The notes beneath the pieces were generated by a model, which did not search any database, had not been told where the DNA came from, and worked only from the letters and a program-made list of their open reading frames with translations. The position numbers and the translations under genes are program-made. Shown here one piece after another: positions 17,503 through 26,643 of a DNA stretch of 64,000 nt. Source of the DNA: Ideonella sp. MAG2 (GTDB lineage: Bacteria > Pseudomonadota > Gammaproteobacteria > Burkholderiales > Burkholderiaceae_C); assembly GCA_004359425.1 (NCBI GenBank), contig PTEU01000001.1:1836098-1900097 (forward strand), in the 5' to 3' direction. Numbering within the stretch: position 1 is the first letter of the stretch; each line of letters opens with the position of its first letter.

Positions 17503-18414
17503 ATGTACCAAGCGCTGCGTCCTTCGCAAGTTCTGCGGCTCCTCGTGCGCCAGCACTGGCACTATGCAGTGCGGGTCTGGGGCGACCCTGAACAAGCCAC
17601 CCCTGAGCGCCCCTTGCTGGTGCTGGGCCATGGCTTCATGGATGTGGGAGCGTCGTTCCAGTTTTTGGTGGATGCGCTACACGCCCAGGGCGATGGCGAC
17701 CGCCCCATCGTGGCCCCTGACTGGCGTGGCTTTGGGCTGACGACGGGGCCGGCTGCCGACCACTATCTATTTGCCGACTATTTGGGTGATTTGGACGCAT
17801 TGCTTGACGCCCTGTCTCCCAATTTGCCCGTCGACCTGTTGGGCCACAGCATGGGCGGCAACATCGTGATGAGCTATGCCGGTGCGCGGCCCACACGCAT
17901 CCGCCGCTTGATCAACCTGGAGGGCTTTGGCCTGCCCGAGGCCAAGCCCGAAGCGGCACCGACCCATCTGGCCAAATGGTTGGACGACCTCAAAGCCCCC
18001 AAGACGCTGAAGCCCTATGCAAACGCTGCGGCGGTGGCGGCGCGCCTGCAACACACCAACCCGCGCCTGCCCGATGACCGCGCCGCGTGGCTGGCCGAGC
18101 ACTGGGCCGCCCCCGCTGACGATGGCCTCTGGCATTTGCGTGCCGACCCGGCGCACCGTCGCATCAGCGCCCTGCCCTATCGCGTGGACGAAGTGCTGGC
18201 CGGCTGGCGTCGTATCAGCGCGCCCACGCTGTGGGTAGAAGGCAATGAAACACCGTTTGAGCAATGGTGGGGCCAGCGTTACCCCCGTGCGGCCTTTGAG
18301 GCCCGCTTGGCGCAAGTGCCGCACCTGCAACGCGAGACCTTGCAAGGCGCTGGCCACATGCTGCACCACGACCAACCCGAGGCCTTGGCGCAATTGCTGC
18401 GGCAGTTTTTGTGA
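17503..18414 (+). CDS. Alpha/beta-fold hydrolase
   Basis: A 303-aa hydrolase. It shows L-G-H-G-F-M-D-V (oxyanion region), D-W-R-G-F-G-L, the nucleophile elbow G-H-S-M-G-G, and a late G-A-G-H-M-L-H-H with the catalytic His. It is probably a cytoplasmic esterase or related hydrolase; the substrate is unknown. I chose the ATG at 17503 because the preceding kinase ends at 17491, 11 bases earlier; the frame itself runs back into that gene. Close spacing suggests one transcript with the two signalling genes. Confidence 0.85.
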   Translation: MYQALRPSQVLRLLVRQHWHYAVRVWGDPEQATPERPLLVLGHGFMDVGASFQFLVDALHAQGDGDRPIVAPDWRGFGLTTGPAADHYLFADYLGDLDALLDALSPNLPVDLLGHSMGGNIVMSYAGARPTRIRRLINLEGFGLPEAKPEAAPTHLAKWLDDLKAPKTLKPYANAAAVAARLQHTNPRLPDDRAAWLAEHWAAPADDGLWHLRADPAHRRISALPYRVDEVLAGWRRISAPTLWVEGNETPFEQWWGQRYPRAAFEARLAQVPHLQRETLQGAGHMLHHDQPEALAQLLRQFL

Positions 18415-18471
18415 GCCTCACACGGTAGGCCTCTCTGGTGCCTATCGAGACGGCCCGATTAAGTTTGCACT

Positions 18472-18521
18472 CCGTTCGGGCAGAGCCTGTTGAAGCCCTT
18501 CGACGAGCTCAGGGCGAACGG
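18472..18521. repeat. REP-like palindromic repeat
   Basis: In the gap after the hydrolase gene, CCGTTCG at 18472-18478 pairs with CGAACGG at 18515-18521. The right arm carries the core CTTCGACGAGCTCAGGGCG, which resembles a repeat common between genes of beta- and gammaproteobacteria. It lies between two convergent genes, where such hairpins often occur. Recognition is from memory; copy number elsewhere cannot be seen here. Confidence 0.5.
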
Positions 18522-18550
18522 TTCAAGCATCAACGGGCCGCATCAATAGC

Positions 18551-20677
18551 TCAGGCTCGGGGGTAGCGCAGGGCCTCGACCATTGACTCCGTGTTGGCCG
18601 AGGGGCGCGGGGTGAGCAAGCTGACCACAATGGTCACCGCAAAGCCCACCGGCACGCCAAACACGCCGGCCGATATGGGCTGAATCCCCCACCACAAAGC
18701 CACGGGCTCATGCACCCCCAGCAAACCACGCAACCAGGGGTGGGTGGAGGCCAAATACCAGAAGGTCACCGCCAAGCCCGCCACCATGCCACTGGCTGCA
18801 CCCCAGGCATTGGCACGCCGCCAAAAAATGCCCAGCACCAACACCGGGAACAAGGCAGATGCCGCCAGCGAGAACGCCGCTGACACCAAGAACAAAATAT
18901 TGGCCGGGCGTTGGGCCGCCAAAAGGGCTGCACCACCCGCTACCAGCAAGAGCAGCAGCTTGGATAGCACCACCCGCCGCCCGGTGGACACCTCCGGTTT
19001 GACGACCTTGAAATACAGGTCATGTGAGAGCGCGTTGGCAATGGTCAGCAGCAAACCGTCAGCCGTTGACAGCGCGGCCGCCAAGCCCCCGGCTGCCACC
19101 ATGCCGGAGATGACAAAAGGCAGGCCCGCAATCTCGGGTGTGGCCAGCACGATGATGTCGCCACCCAGCGTGATCTCCCCCAACTGCAACAAGCCATCAC
19201 CGTTGACATCGGTGACCGACATCAAGGCCGGGTCTACCTTGTGCCAGTTGGCAATCCAAGCCGGTAGCGCGTCAAAAGGCAGGCCCACCACATGGGTGAA
19301 GATTTCGAACTTCACCAGGACCGCCAAGGCCGGTGCAGTGATGTAGAGCAGCAAGATGAACAGCAGCGACCAAGACACCGACTCCCGCGCCTCTCTGACA
19401 GAAGGGGTGGTGTAGTAACGGGTGAGAATGTGCGGAAGGCCCGCCGTGCCCACCATCAAGCAGAACACCAAGGCCAAAAAGTTGCGCCGTGATTCGGTGT
19501 ATTGCTTTTGTTGCTCCGGCGTGCCCTGGGGGTCACCCGCAAATTGCGCCGCATGGTCGGGCATACCACCAAGGGGTTTGGCACGCTCCAGCAAGATCGC
19601 CCGTTCTCGCGCCCACATGGTGCGGGCTTCGGCCTCGGTGCGCGGCAAGGCCACCAAGGCACGCTCGGCGGCTTGTATCTCGCGCTGCGGCGCGTCGCCG
19701 CGCTTCAGTGCATCCACTCGCTGCTGGGCGGCTTCGCGGTCTCTGGCCATGGCGGCTGGGACATCGCGCATGCGCTCCTCCAGGGCACGGGCTCTCTCAG
19801 TGAATGTCGCAATCACCTCCAGCTCTTTGGCATCCACCTTCAGTCGCTGCTCGGCCTCGGTGACCTTTTGCAACTGATAGCCATAAGCCACTTGAGGGAT
19901 GGGGTTGCCGGTTTGCTTCACGCTCAACCACACCACCGGCACCATATAGGCCACTACCAGCACGATGTACTGGGCCACTTGTGTCCAGGTCACGGCCTTC
20001 ATGCCGCCCAAAAAAGAGCAGACCAGGATGCCGCCCAAGCCCAAAAACACGCCCACCTCAAAAGAGGCAATGCTGGTCAGGCGAGTGGTGATCAAGCCCA
20101 CGCCGTAGATCTGGGCCACCACATAGATGAAGGAACACAAGATGGTGGCGGCCAAACCAATCAGGCGGGTCAGGTTGCCGTCGTAACGGGCTCCTAAAAA
20201 GTCTGGGATGGTGAACTGCCCAAACTTACGCAGATAAGGGGCGAGCAACAAGGCCACTAGGCAGTAGCCCCCCGTCCAGCCCAAGATAAAGGCCAGGCCG
20301 TCATAGCCCGTCAGATAGAGCGTACCCGCCATGCCTATGAAGGAGGCCGCGCTCATCCAGTCAGCCGCCGTGGCCATGCCGTTATAGATGGCGGGTACTC
20401 GCCGCCCGGCCACGTAGTACTCAGTGGCGTCGGTGGTGCGGCACATCACGCCAATGACGGCATAGAGCACCATGGGGGCCGCCAAGAAAATGAAGCCAAT
20501 GTGCTGGCGCGACAAGCCCCAGCGTTCCAGCATGGCCAATGCGCCGACAAAGAGCAAAAAGGCCAGCGCATAACCGCCATAGACCCAGTTCAGCTTGCGC
20601 CTGAAGACCATGCTGGCCTGGGCCTTGGGCCCCGGCGGTCGGCGCGGCGGCAGGGGTGGCAGGGCGGGCTCAGTCAT
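18551..20677 (-). CDS. Sodium/solute symporter, VC_2705-type (acetate/monocarboxylate-like)
   Basis: About 708 aa with around 12-13 hydrophobic helices, of the SSS family. A Y-Y-V-A-G-R-R-V-P segment near residue 85 and W-M-S-A-A-S-F-I-G-M-A-G follow the family pattern. A long charged, helical insert (about residues 265-375, rich in Glu, Arg and Ala) separates two membrane blocks, as in VC_2705-type transporters. It should import a small carboxylate with Na+. The ATG at 20677 overlaps the TGA of the DUF4212 gene by eight bases, so the two subunits are coupled. Confidence 0.87.
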   Translation of the reverse strand: MTEPALPPLPPRRPPGPKAQASMVFRRKLNWVYGGYALAFLLFVGALAMLERWGLSRQHIGFIFLAAPMVLYAVIGVMCRTTDATEYYVAGRRVPAIYNGMATAADWMSAASFIGMAGTLYLTGYDGLAFILGWTGGYCLVALLLAPYLRKFGQFTIPDFLGARYDGNLTRLIGLAATILCSFIYVVAQIYGVGLITTRLTSIASFEVGVFLGLGGILVCSFLGGMKAVTWTQVAQYIVLVVAYMVPVVWLSVKQTGNPIPQVAYGYQLQKVTEAEQRLKVDAKELEVIATFTERARALEERMRDVPAAMARDREAAQQRVDALKRGDAPQREIQAAERALVALPRTEAEARTMWARERAILLERAKPLGGMPDHAAQFAGDPQGTPEQQKQYTESRRNFLALVFCLMVGTAGLPHILTRYYTTPSVREARESVSWSLLFILLLYITAPALAVLVKFEIFTHVVGLPFDALPAWIANWHKVDPALMSVTDVNGDGLLQLGEITLGGDIIVLATPEIAGLPFVISGMVAAGGLAAALSTADGLLLTIANALSHDLYFKVVKPEVSTGRRVVLSKLLLLLVAGGAALLAAQRPANILFLVSAAFSLAASALFPVLVLGIFWRRANAWGAASGMVAGLAVTFWYLASTHPWLRGLLGVHEPVALWWGIQPISAGVFGVPVGFAVTIVVSLLTPRPSANTESMVEALRYPRA

Positions 20678-20981
20678 CCTCATCCACCCCGAAGCGCCGA
20701 TCCAAACGGTTCATGGCTGCCGCATAAACCAGCACCAGAACCAAGTACACGAGGGGTGCCCCCTGCGCAGCCATCCAGAAGCTGAAGGGCCAGCCAAAAA
20801 AGCTAAAGCTCAACTCCCGCGCGAAAAAGGCGACCAAGAAGGTGACCGCCATCCACAAGAACAACAAGCCCGCAGTGAGCCGCCGGTTGCGCAACCAATA
20901 GCGCCGCCGCACTGCCGCATCAGGCAGGTGGGGAGGCGTCACGGAGGCATCGACGGGGGTGGTCATGGATGTCGCGGTCAC
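20670..20981 (-). CDS. DUF4212 small subunit of sodium/substrate symporter
   Basis: About 98-103 aa with two membrane helices (W-M-A-V-T-F-L-V-A-F-F and L-V-Y-L-V-L-V-L-V-Y-A-A). The Y-W-x-x-N-R-R-L-T segment before the first helix is typical of DUF4212 proteins, which are nearly always encoded just before a VC_2705-type symporter, as here. The start may be the GTG at 20981 (touching the preceding stop) or the ATG at 20966. The stop overlaps the symporter start. Confidence 0.85.
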   Translation of the reverse strand: MTATSMTTPVDASVTPPHLPDAAVRRRYWLRNRRLTAGLLFLWMAVTFLVAFFARELSFSFFGWPFSFWMAAQGAPLVYLVLVLVYAAAMNRLDRRFGVDEDD

Positions 20982-21278
20982 TCAACGACAGGCACCCGGC
21001 CCCAGGGCCAGGCAGTGATCAATCTTGGCGGCCGTGGCCAGCAGCCACAGCAGCAGCAACAGGGCAGCCGCTGCGCGGGCTTGGCCAGCCGGCCCGAGCC
21101 GCCCAAGGCTGAGGCGCCCTACGCCACTCAGCACTGGCGAGACCACCACATCGAGCAAGCGCCAAAACACATTGCGCTCACGGCCCACGCCGACCAGCAG
21201 CCCCAAGAGCCACCGCCCCAACAAGGCCATCAAGGCCACTTCGGTGAGCATTTTGATCAACATGGCCGCCATCAACAT
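20982..21278 (-). CDS. Small membrane protein preceding the symporter genes
   Basis: About 98 aa with two hydrophobic segments (L-M-A-L-L-G-R-W-L-L-G-L-L-V and A-A-A-L-L-L-L-L-W-L-L-A) and a Cys near the end. I do not recognise a family. Its TGA is directly followed by the DUF4212 start, so it is probably co-transcribed with the transporter. The frame extends to 21329, but the ATG at 21278 gives a better N-terminus. Confidence 0.55.
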   Translation of the reverse strand: MLMAAMLIKMLTEVALMALLGRWLLGLLVGVGRERNVFWRLLDVVVSPVLSGVGRLSLGRLGPAGQARAAAALLLLLWLLATAAKIDHCLALGPGACR

Positions 21279-21481
21279 GGGCCTCTCCTGCACCCGCCAT
21301 GCCAAAGCTTGAGACGCTTTGAGCACCACACATGCTTACATTGTCGCGGCAATCAAGCGCATCCTAGGGGTCGACCAAGGGTCTGAGCGGGCGGGACTTA
21401 CCCGCACAGCGCCAAGCCAATAGGAACATGAGAAAATCGCCTGTTTGCCACTGGCAACCCATAAATTAAAAGGAATAGATC

Positions 21482-22586
21482 ATGGACATCGAGCGCATCA
21501 ATGTGATCGGGACCACCCTCTCGGACCTGACCCAGCGCACCCTCGACTTACGGGGGTATCTTTGACTACGACCGCAAAATCCTGCGGCTGAACGAAGTCA
21601 ACGCCACCCTCGAAAACCCAGACATCTGGAACGACCCCAAGCGGGCGCAAGAACTGGGCAAAGAGAAGAAACAACTGGACGATGTGGTCGGCACCATCGA
21701 CCACCTGACCAGCAACCTCTCAGACAACACCGAGTTGTTCGAGATGTCCAAGGCCGAAGAAGACTTCGACGGCCTGGAAGCCATTGAGGGCGAAACCGCC
21801 TCGCTGCGCGAGATCGTCGAGCGGCTGGAATTCCGCCGCATGTTCTCCAACCCTGCCGACCCCAGCAACTGCTTCATCGACATTCAAGCCGGTGCCGGTG
21901 GTACCGAGGCCTGCGATTGGGCGGGCATGCTGCTGCGCCAGTACCTGAAGTATTGCGAGCGCAAGGGCTTTAAGGCCACCATGGAAGATGAAACCCCAGG
22001 TGATGTGGCCGGCTTGAAGAGCGCCACCATCAAGGTGGAGGGTGAGTACGCCTTTGGCCACCTGCGCACCGAAACCGGCGTGCACCGCTTGGTGCGCAAG
22101 AGCCCCTTTGACTCGGCCGGTGGCCGCCACACCAGCTTTGCCTCGCTGTTTGTTTACCCGGAAGTGGATGACTCGATCGAGATCGACATCAACCCGGCCG
22201 ATGTGCGCACCGACACCTTCCGCGCCTCGGGCGCGGGCGGCCAGCACATCAACAAGACCGACTCCGCCGTGCGCTTAACCCACATCCCGACGGGCATTGT
22301 GGTGCAGTGCCAAGACGGCCGCAGCCAGCACAGCAACCGCGATGTCGCCTGGAAGCGCCTGCGTTCACGCCTCTACGACCACGAGATGCGCAAGCGCATG
22401 GAAGAGCAGCAAAAGCTCGAAGACACCAAGACCGATGTGGGCTGGGGCCATCAGATCCGCTCTTACGTGCTGGACCAAAGCCGTATCAAGGACCTGCGCA
22501 CCAATGTGGAAATCTCCAACACCCAAAAGGTCTTGGATGGTGACCTCGATGCCTTTATTGCAGCCAGCCTGAAGCAGGGCCTTTAA
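21482..22586 (+). CDS. prfB: Peptide chain release factor 2, made by programmed +1 frameshift
   Basis: RF2 ends translation at UGA and UAA. The first 27 codons run from the ATG at 21482 (AAAGGA ribosome site) to an in-frame TGA at 21563-21565; reading continues in the +1 frame from 21564, giving about 367 aa, the normal length. The second segment has the tripeptide anticodon S-P-F (in R-K-S-P-F-D-S) and the catalytic G-G-Q at residues 252-254. pepN follows 66 bases later. Confidence 0.97.
21551..21566 (+). promoter_or_regulatory. prfB programmed +1 frameshift site
   Basis: The sequence CGGGGGTATCTTTGAC holds a Shine-Dalgarno-like G run, the slippery CTT codon and the UGA stop followed by C. 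This is the classic RF2 autoregulatory site: when RF2 is scarce the ribosome slips forward at CTT and makes more RF2. Spacing between the G run and CTT matches the E. coli site. Confidence 0.95.
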
Positions 22587-22652
22587 AGCCCCCACCACCA
22601 GCACGCGCCATCATCCCCGGCGCGTGCCCACCACTAAAAAGGATGACCCCTC

Positions 22653-25310
22653 ATGATGCGTGACGGTGCCAGCCCCTTGATCCAGCGTGCGGACTATCAA
22701 GCGCCCGCTTACTGGGTCCGAACTGCCGACCTGACTTTCGACCTCGACAGTGCAAAAACCATTGTCGCCAGCAAGCTCCAGATCGAGCGCAACACCGACC
22801 TGCCTGTGCAGCCCCTGCGTCTGCATGGTGAAGACCTGAACCTGCTGCGGGTGCTGGTGGACGGCCAAAGCGTGTCCTTCCGCCATGAAGACGGCCTGCT
22901 GGTGCTGGATGCCCCCGAAGCCAACCGCTTTGTGCTGGAGATCCGCAACACCATTGCGCCTGAGAAGAACACCGAGCTGAGCGGCTTGTATGCCTCGGGC
23001 TCGGGCCTGTTCACGCAGTGTGAGGCCGAGGGCTTTCGTCGCATCACCTACTTCCTGGATCGCCCCGATGTGATGGCGGTCTACAGCGTGACGCTGAAAG
23101 CCGACAAGAAGAAGTATCCCGTGCTGCTGTCCAACGGCAATCTGGTGGAACAGGGCGAGCTGGACGCTGGCCGCCACTATGCCAAGTGGAGCGACCCCTT
23201 CCCCAAGCCCAGCTATCTGTTTGCCGTAGTGGCTGCCGACCTGGTGGCGCGCGAGCAGTGGGTGCGCACCCGCTCGGGCAAAGACCACTTGCTGCAAGTC
23301 TTTGTGAAACGCGGAGACTTGGAGAAGACCGAACATGCGATGAATTCGCTGATCGCCTCTATCGTGTGGGACGAAGCTCGCTTCAAGCTGCCCCTGGACC
23401 TGGAGCGCTTCATGATCGTCGCCGTCGACGACTTCAATATGGGCGCGATGGAAAACAAGGGCTTGAACCTGTTCAACACCAAGTATGTGTTGGCCACGCC
23501 AGCCACGGCCACCGATGCCGATTTCGACGGCATTGAGAGCGTGGTGGCTCACGAGTACTTCCACAACTGGACGGGCAACCGCATCACCTGCCGAGACTGG
23601 TTCCAGTTGTCACTCAAAGAAGGTCTGACCGTCTTCCGCGACCAAGAGTTCAGCCGCGACATGGCCGGCAGCGCCAGCGCGCGCGCGGTCTGCCGCATTG
23701 GTGATGTACGCCGCCTGCGGGAAGCCCAGTTTGCTGAGGACGCTGGCCCCATGGCCCACCCGGTGCGGCCCGAGGCCTATCAGGCCATCGACAATTTCTA
23801 CACTGCCACCGTCTATGAAAAGGGCGCCGAGGTGGTGCGCATGATGCACACCTTGGTGGGCCGCGAGGGCTTTGCCGCGGGCATGGCGCTGTACTTCAAG
23901 CGCCATGATGGCCAGGCCGTGACCTGCGACGACTTTGCGCAGGCCATGGCCGATGCCAACCCTTCTAGCCAGCTTGCGACCTCGCTGGACATCTTCAAGC
24001 AGTGGTACGCGCAGGCAGGCACACCACGCCTGAGCGCGCGGGGCGAGTACAAAGCCGAGGCAGGCAGCTACACCCTGACCCTGCGCCAACACAACCCCAA
24101 GGGCACTGCGCCGCAACTGCTGCCGGTCAGCATCGCCCTGTTCAACCAAGATGGCCAGCCGCAGCCGCTGCAACTGGCCCATGAGTCTGCGCCGCAAGGC
24201 AGCGAGCGGGTGCTGGTGATGACCCGCGACGAGCACCGCTTTACCTTCGTCGGCCTGAGCGCCGAGGTAGTGCCCTCGGTGCTGCGCGATTTCTCGGCAC
24301 CGGTGCTGCTGGACGATGGCCTGAGTGACGCCGACTTGCTGGTGCTGCTGGCCCATGACACCGACGCCTTCAACCGTTGGGAGGCCAGCCAGCGTTTGGC
24401 AAGCAGCCGCTTGCTGGCCGCCGCCACCAGCGGCATTGCCACGCCACCGGATGCCGCCTACGTGGAGGCCTTGAGAAGCGTTCTGCGCCACCCTGAGTTG
24501 GACCCCGCCTTCAAAGACCTGGCCCTGACCCTGCCCTCGGATCGCGCCCTGATGGAAGCCCTGGAAGGCGTGGACCCTCAAGCGTTGCATGCGGCCAGAG
24601 AACAGATGTTGGATCAGCTGGCTCACGCGCTGCACGAAGATTGGGCCTGGGCATGGGAGGCTCACCAAGTCAGCGAAGGCTACAGGCCAGTCCCTGCACA
24701 GAGCGGCCGCCGTGCTCTGGCCAATCGCGCACTGGCCATGTTGGTGCGCGACGCCCGCCGCAGCGGCGACTCCGTCTGGCCCGGCCGCGCCTACCAGCGC
24801 TGCAAAGATGCCAGCAATATGACCGACCGCCTGGGCGCACTGACTGCCCTGGTCTATGCACACGCCGACTTGGCCGAGCCCGCACTGCAGCGCTTCCATG
24901 CACAGTTCAAACACGACCCGCTGGTGCTGGACAAATGGTTCATGCTGCAAGCTGGGGCACCGGAGCGCGATGGCAAAGTTTTTGCCCGCGTGCGCCAAAA
25001 CCTGCAACACCCGGACTTCACGCTGAACAACCCGAACCGCGCACGCGCGCTGCTGTTCAGTTGGATGAGCAACCCCGCCGCCTTCCACCGCACGGACGCC
25101 GCAGGCTATGTGCTCTGGGCCGAAAAGGTGCTGGAGATGGACGGCGTCAACCCGCAGTTGGCGTCTCGCTTTGCTCGGGGCCTGGACCGTTGGCGCAACT
25201 TGGCTGAGCCTTACCGCAACGCTGCCCGCGAAGCCATCACCCGCGTGGCCGCTGCGCCCAAGCTCAGTGGTGATGCCCGCGAGATCATCGACCGCGCGCT
25301 GCAAGATTAA
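22653..25310 (+). CDS. pepN: Aminopeptidase N
   Basis: An 885-aa M1 zinc aminopeptidase, the usual length for the bacterial PepN type. It removes N-terminal residues from peptides in the cytoplasm. The exopeptidase motif G-A-M-E-N is at 264-268. The zinc site is H300-E301-Y-F-H304 with E323 in L-K-E-G-L, spaced exactly as expected. An AAAAAGGA site precedes two adjacent ATGs at 22653 and 22656. It lies between prfB and fbp on the same strand. Confidence 0.95.
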   Translation: MMRDGASPLIQRADYQAPAYWVRTADLTFDLDSAKTIVASKLQIERNTDLPVQPLRLHGEDLNLLRVLVDGQSVSFRHEDGLLVLDAPEANRFVLEIRNTIAPEKNTELSGLYASGSGLFTQCEAEGFRRITYFLDRPDVMAVYSVTLKADKKKYPVLLSNGNLVEQGELDAGRHYAKWSDPFPKPSYLFAVVAADLVAREQWVRTRSGKDHLLQVFVKRGDLEKTEHAMNSLIASIVWDEARFKLPLDLERFMIVAVDDFNMGAMENKGLNLFNTKYVLATPATATDADFDGIESVVAHEYFHNWTGNRITCRDWFQLSLKEGLTVFRDQEFSRDMAGSASARAVCRIGDVRRLREAQFAEDAGPMAHPVRPEAYQAIDNFYTATVYEKGAEVVRMMHTLVGREGFAAGMALYFKRHDGQAVTCDDFAQAMADANPSSQLATSLDIFKQWYAQAGTPRLSARGEYKAEAGSYTLTLRQHNPKGTAPQLLPVSIALFNQDGQPQPLQLAHESAPQGSERVLVMTRDEHRFTFVGLSAEVVPSVLRDFSAPVLLDDGLSDADLLVLLAHDTDAFNRWEASQRLASSRLLAAATSGIATPPDAAYVEALRSVLRHPELDPAFKDLALTLPSDRALMEALEGVDPQALHAAREQMLDQLAHALHEDWAWAWEAHQVSEGYRPVPAQSGRRALANRALAMLVRDARRSGDSVWPGRAYQRCKDASNMTDRLGALTALVYAHADLAEPALQRFHAQFKHDPLVLDKWFMLQAGAPERDGKVFARVRQNLQHPDFTLNNPNRARALLFSWMSNPAAFHRTDAAGYVLWAEKVLEMDGVNPQLASRFARGLDRWRNLAEPYRNAAREAITRVAAAPKLSGDAREIIDRALQD

Positions 25311-25334
25311 CGATCAAATCAAGAGGACATTGCC

Positions 25335-26342
25335 ATGACCAAACGGATCAGCCTGACCCAATATCTGGTCGAGCAACAGCGTGAGCACGGCCACATACCG
25401 GCCCAATTGCGTCTGCTCATCGAGGTGGTGGCCCGCGCTTGCAAGCGCATTGCCATCTCGGTCAACAAGGGCGAGCTTGGCGACGTGCTGGGCAGCGCCG
25501 GCTCTGAAAACGTGCAGGGCGAGGTCCAGAAAAAACTGGACGTGATCAGCAATGAAGTGCTGATCGAAGCCAACGAATGGGGCGGCCACTTGGCGGCCAT
25601 GGCCTCCGAAGAAATGGACTCCATCCACGTGGTGCCCAACCGCTATCCGCAGGGCGAATTCCTGCTGCTGTTTGACCCCCTGGATGGCTCCTCCAACATC
25701 GACGTGAACGTGTCGATCGGCACCATCTTCTCGGTGCTGCGCAAGGTCAACAACCAACGCGGCGTCAGTGAAGAAGACTTCTTGCAGCCCGGCAAGCAGC
25801 AAGCCGCTGCGGGCTATTGCATTTACGGTCCGCAAACCACGCTGGTGTTGACCGTGGGCGACGGCGTGGCCATGTTCACCCTGGACCGAGAGATGGGCTC
25901 TTGGGTGCTGACCCAAGAGAATGTGCAGATCCCTGAAGACACCAAGGAGTTCGCCATCAATATGTCGAACATGCGCCACTGGGATGCCCCGGTCAAGCGC
26001 TACATCGACGAGTGCTTGGCGGGCAAAGAAGGCCCGCGCGGCAAGGACTTCAATATGCGCTGGGTGGCCTCGATGGTGGCCGATGTGCACCGCATCCTGA
26101 CCCGTGGCGGCATCTTCATGTACCCCTGGGACAAGCGCGACCCCGACAAACCCGGCAAGCTGCGCCTGCTCTATGAAGCCAATCCCATGGGCTTTGTGGT
26201 GGAGCAAGCCGGTGGCATGGTCAGCAACGGCCGCCAGCGCATCATGGACATCCAGCCCACCAAGCTGCACGAGCGCGTCAGCGTGATCCTGGGCTCCAAG
26301 AACGAAGTCCAGCGCGTCCACGACTACCACCAGGACGTCTAA
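25335..26342 (+). CDS. fbp: Class 1 fructose-1,6-bisphosphatase
   Basis: A 335-aa enzyme that makes fructose 6-phosphate from fructose 1,6-bisphosphate in gluconeogenesis. The metal-binding motif D114-P-L-D117-G-S-S is intact, followed by [12 protein letters not shown]. The C-terminal half has Y-P-W-D region residues and [16 protein letters not shown], also typical of class 1. The gene starts 24 bases after pepN with AGAGGA upstream, so the two may share a transcript. Confidence 0.96.
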   Translation: MTKRISLTQYLVEQQREHGHIPAQLRLLIEVVARACKRIAISVNKGELGDVLGSAGSENVQGEVQKKLDVISNEVLIEANEWGGHLAAMASEEMDSIHVVPNRYPQGEFLLLFDPLDGSSNIDVNVSIGTIFSVLRKVNNQRGVSEEDFLQPGKQQAAAGYCIYGPQTTLVLTVGDGVAMFTLDREMGSWVLTQENVQIPEDTKEFAINMSNMRHWDAPVKRYIDECLAGKEGPRGKDFNMRWVASMVADVHRILTRGGIFMYPWDKRDPDKPGKLRLLYEANPMGFVVEQAGGMVSNGRQRIMDIQPTKLHERVSVILGSKNEVQRVHDYHQDV

Positions 26343-26371
26343 GCACCGGCTGATTCAGCCGCGCCTTCTGC

Positions 26372-26377
26372 TATGAT
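26372..26377 (+). promoter_or_regulatory. Likely -10 element of the tRNA-Thr promoter
   Basis: TATGAT stands 14 bases before the mature tRNA start. No good -35 match is seen at the expected spacing, only CTGATT at 26350-26355. Position and match suggest a promoter just for the tRNA. Confidence 0.45.
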
Positions 26378-26391
26378 GCGCGGCTCATCAA

Positions 26392-26467
26392 GCCGGTGTA
26401 GCTCAGTTGGTAGAGCAGCTCATTCGTAATGAGAAGGTCGGGGGTTCGACTCCTCTCTCCGGCACCA
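26392..26467 (+). tRNA. tRNA-Thr (anticodon CGT)
   Basis: A 76-base tRNA including an encoded CCA end. The acceptor arm GCCGGTG pairs with CTCCGGC allowing one wobble; the D arm has GCTC/GAGC, the anticodon loop is TTCGTAA with anticodon CGT, and the T loop is TTCGACT. It reads ACG threonine codons. It sits alone between fbp and the DUF1631 gene. Confidence 0.95.
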
Positions 26468-26479
26468 CACACCTCGCTC

Positions 26480-26510
26480 AAAGCCCAGTATTACCGACTG
26501 GGCTTTGTCG
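26480..26510 (+). terminator. Terminator after tRNA-Thr
   Basis: AAAGCCCAGT at 26480-26489 pairs perfectly with ACTGGGCTTT at 26497-26506 around a seven-base loop. The following bases are only mildly T-rich, so termination may be partial. Confidence 0.65.
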
Positions 26511-26643
26511 CTTGTGGCGGGCGTGACAAATGCCCGTGGCCGAGCCAGCGCGTCACGCATCTTCTCCCGCTCGGGCAAAACGGGGCATTGGCCAAACGCC
26601 ACAATCAGGCCTGTAGTTCCTCCCGCGTCTTGCCCACCCACTC

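Noticed and set aside
21482..21565. Frameshift error in prfB
   Set aside because: The site matches the known programmed +1 frameshift exactly.
23610..25304. 564-codon open frame antisense to pepN
   Set aside because: Shadow of a well-supported aminopeptidase gene.
26348..26360. Palindrome GGCTGATTCAGCC after fbp as a terminator
   Set aside because: The loop is a single base and no T run follows, so it cannot be a normal hairpin terminator.
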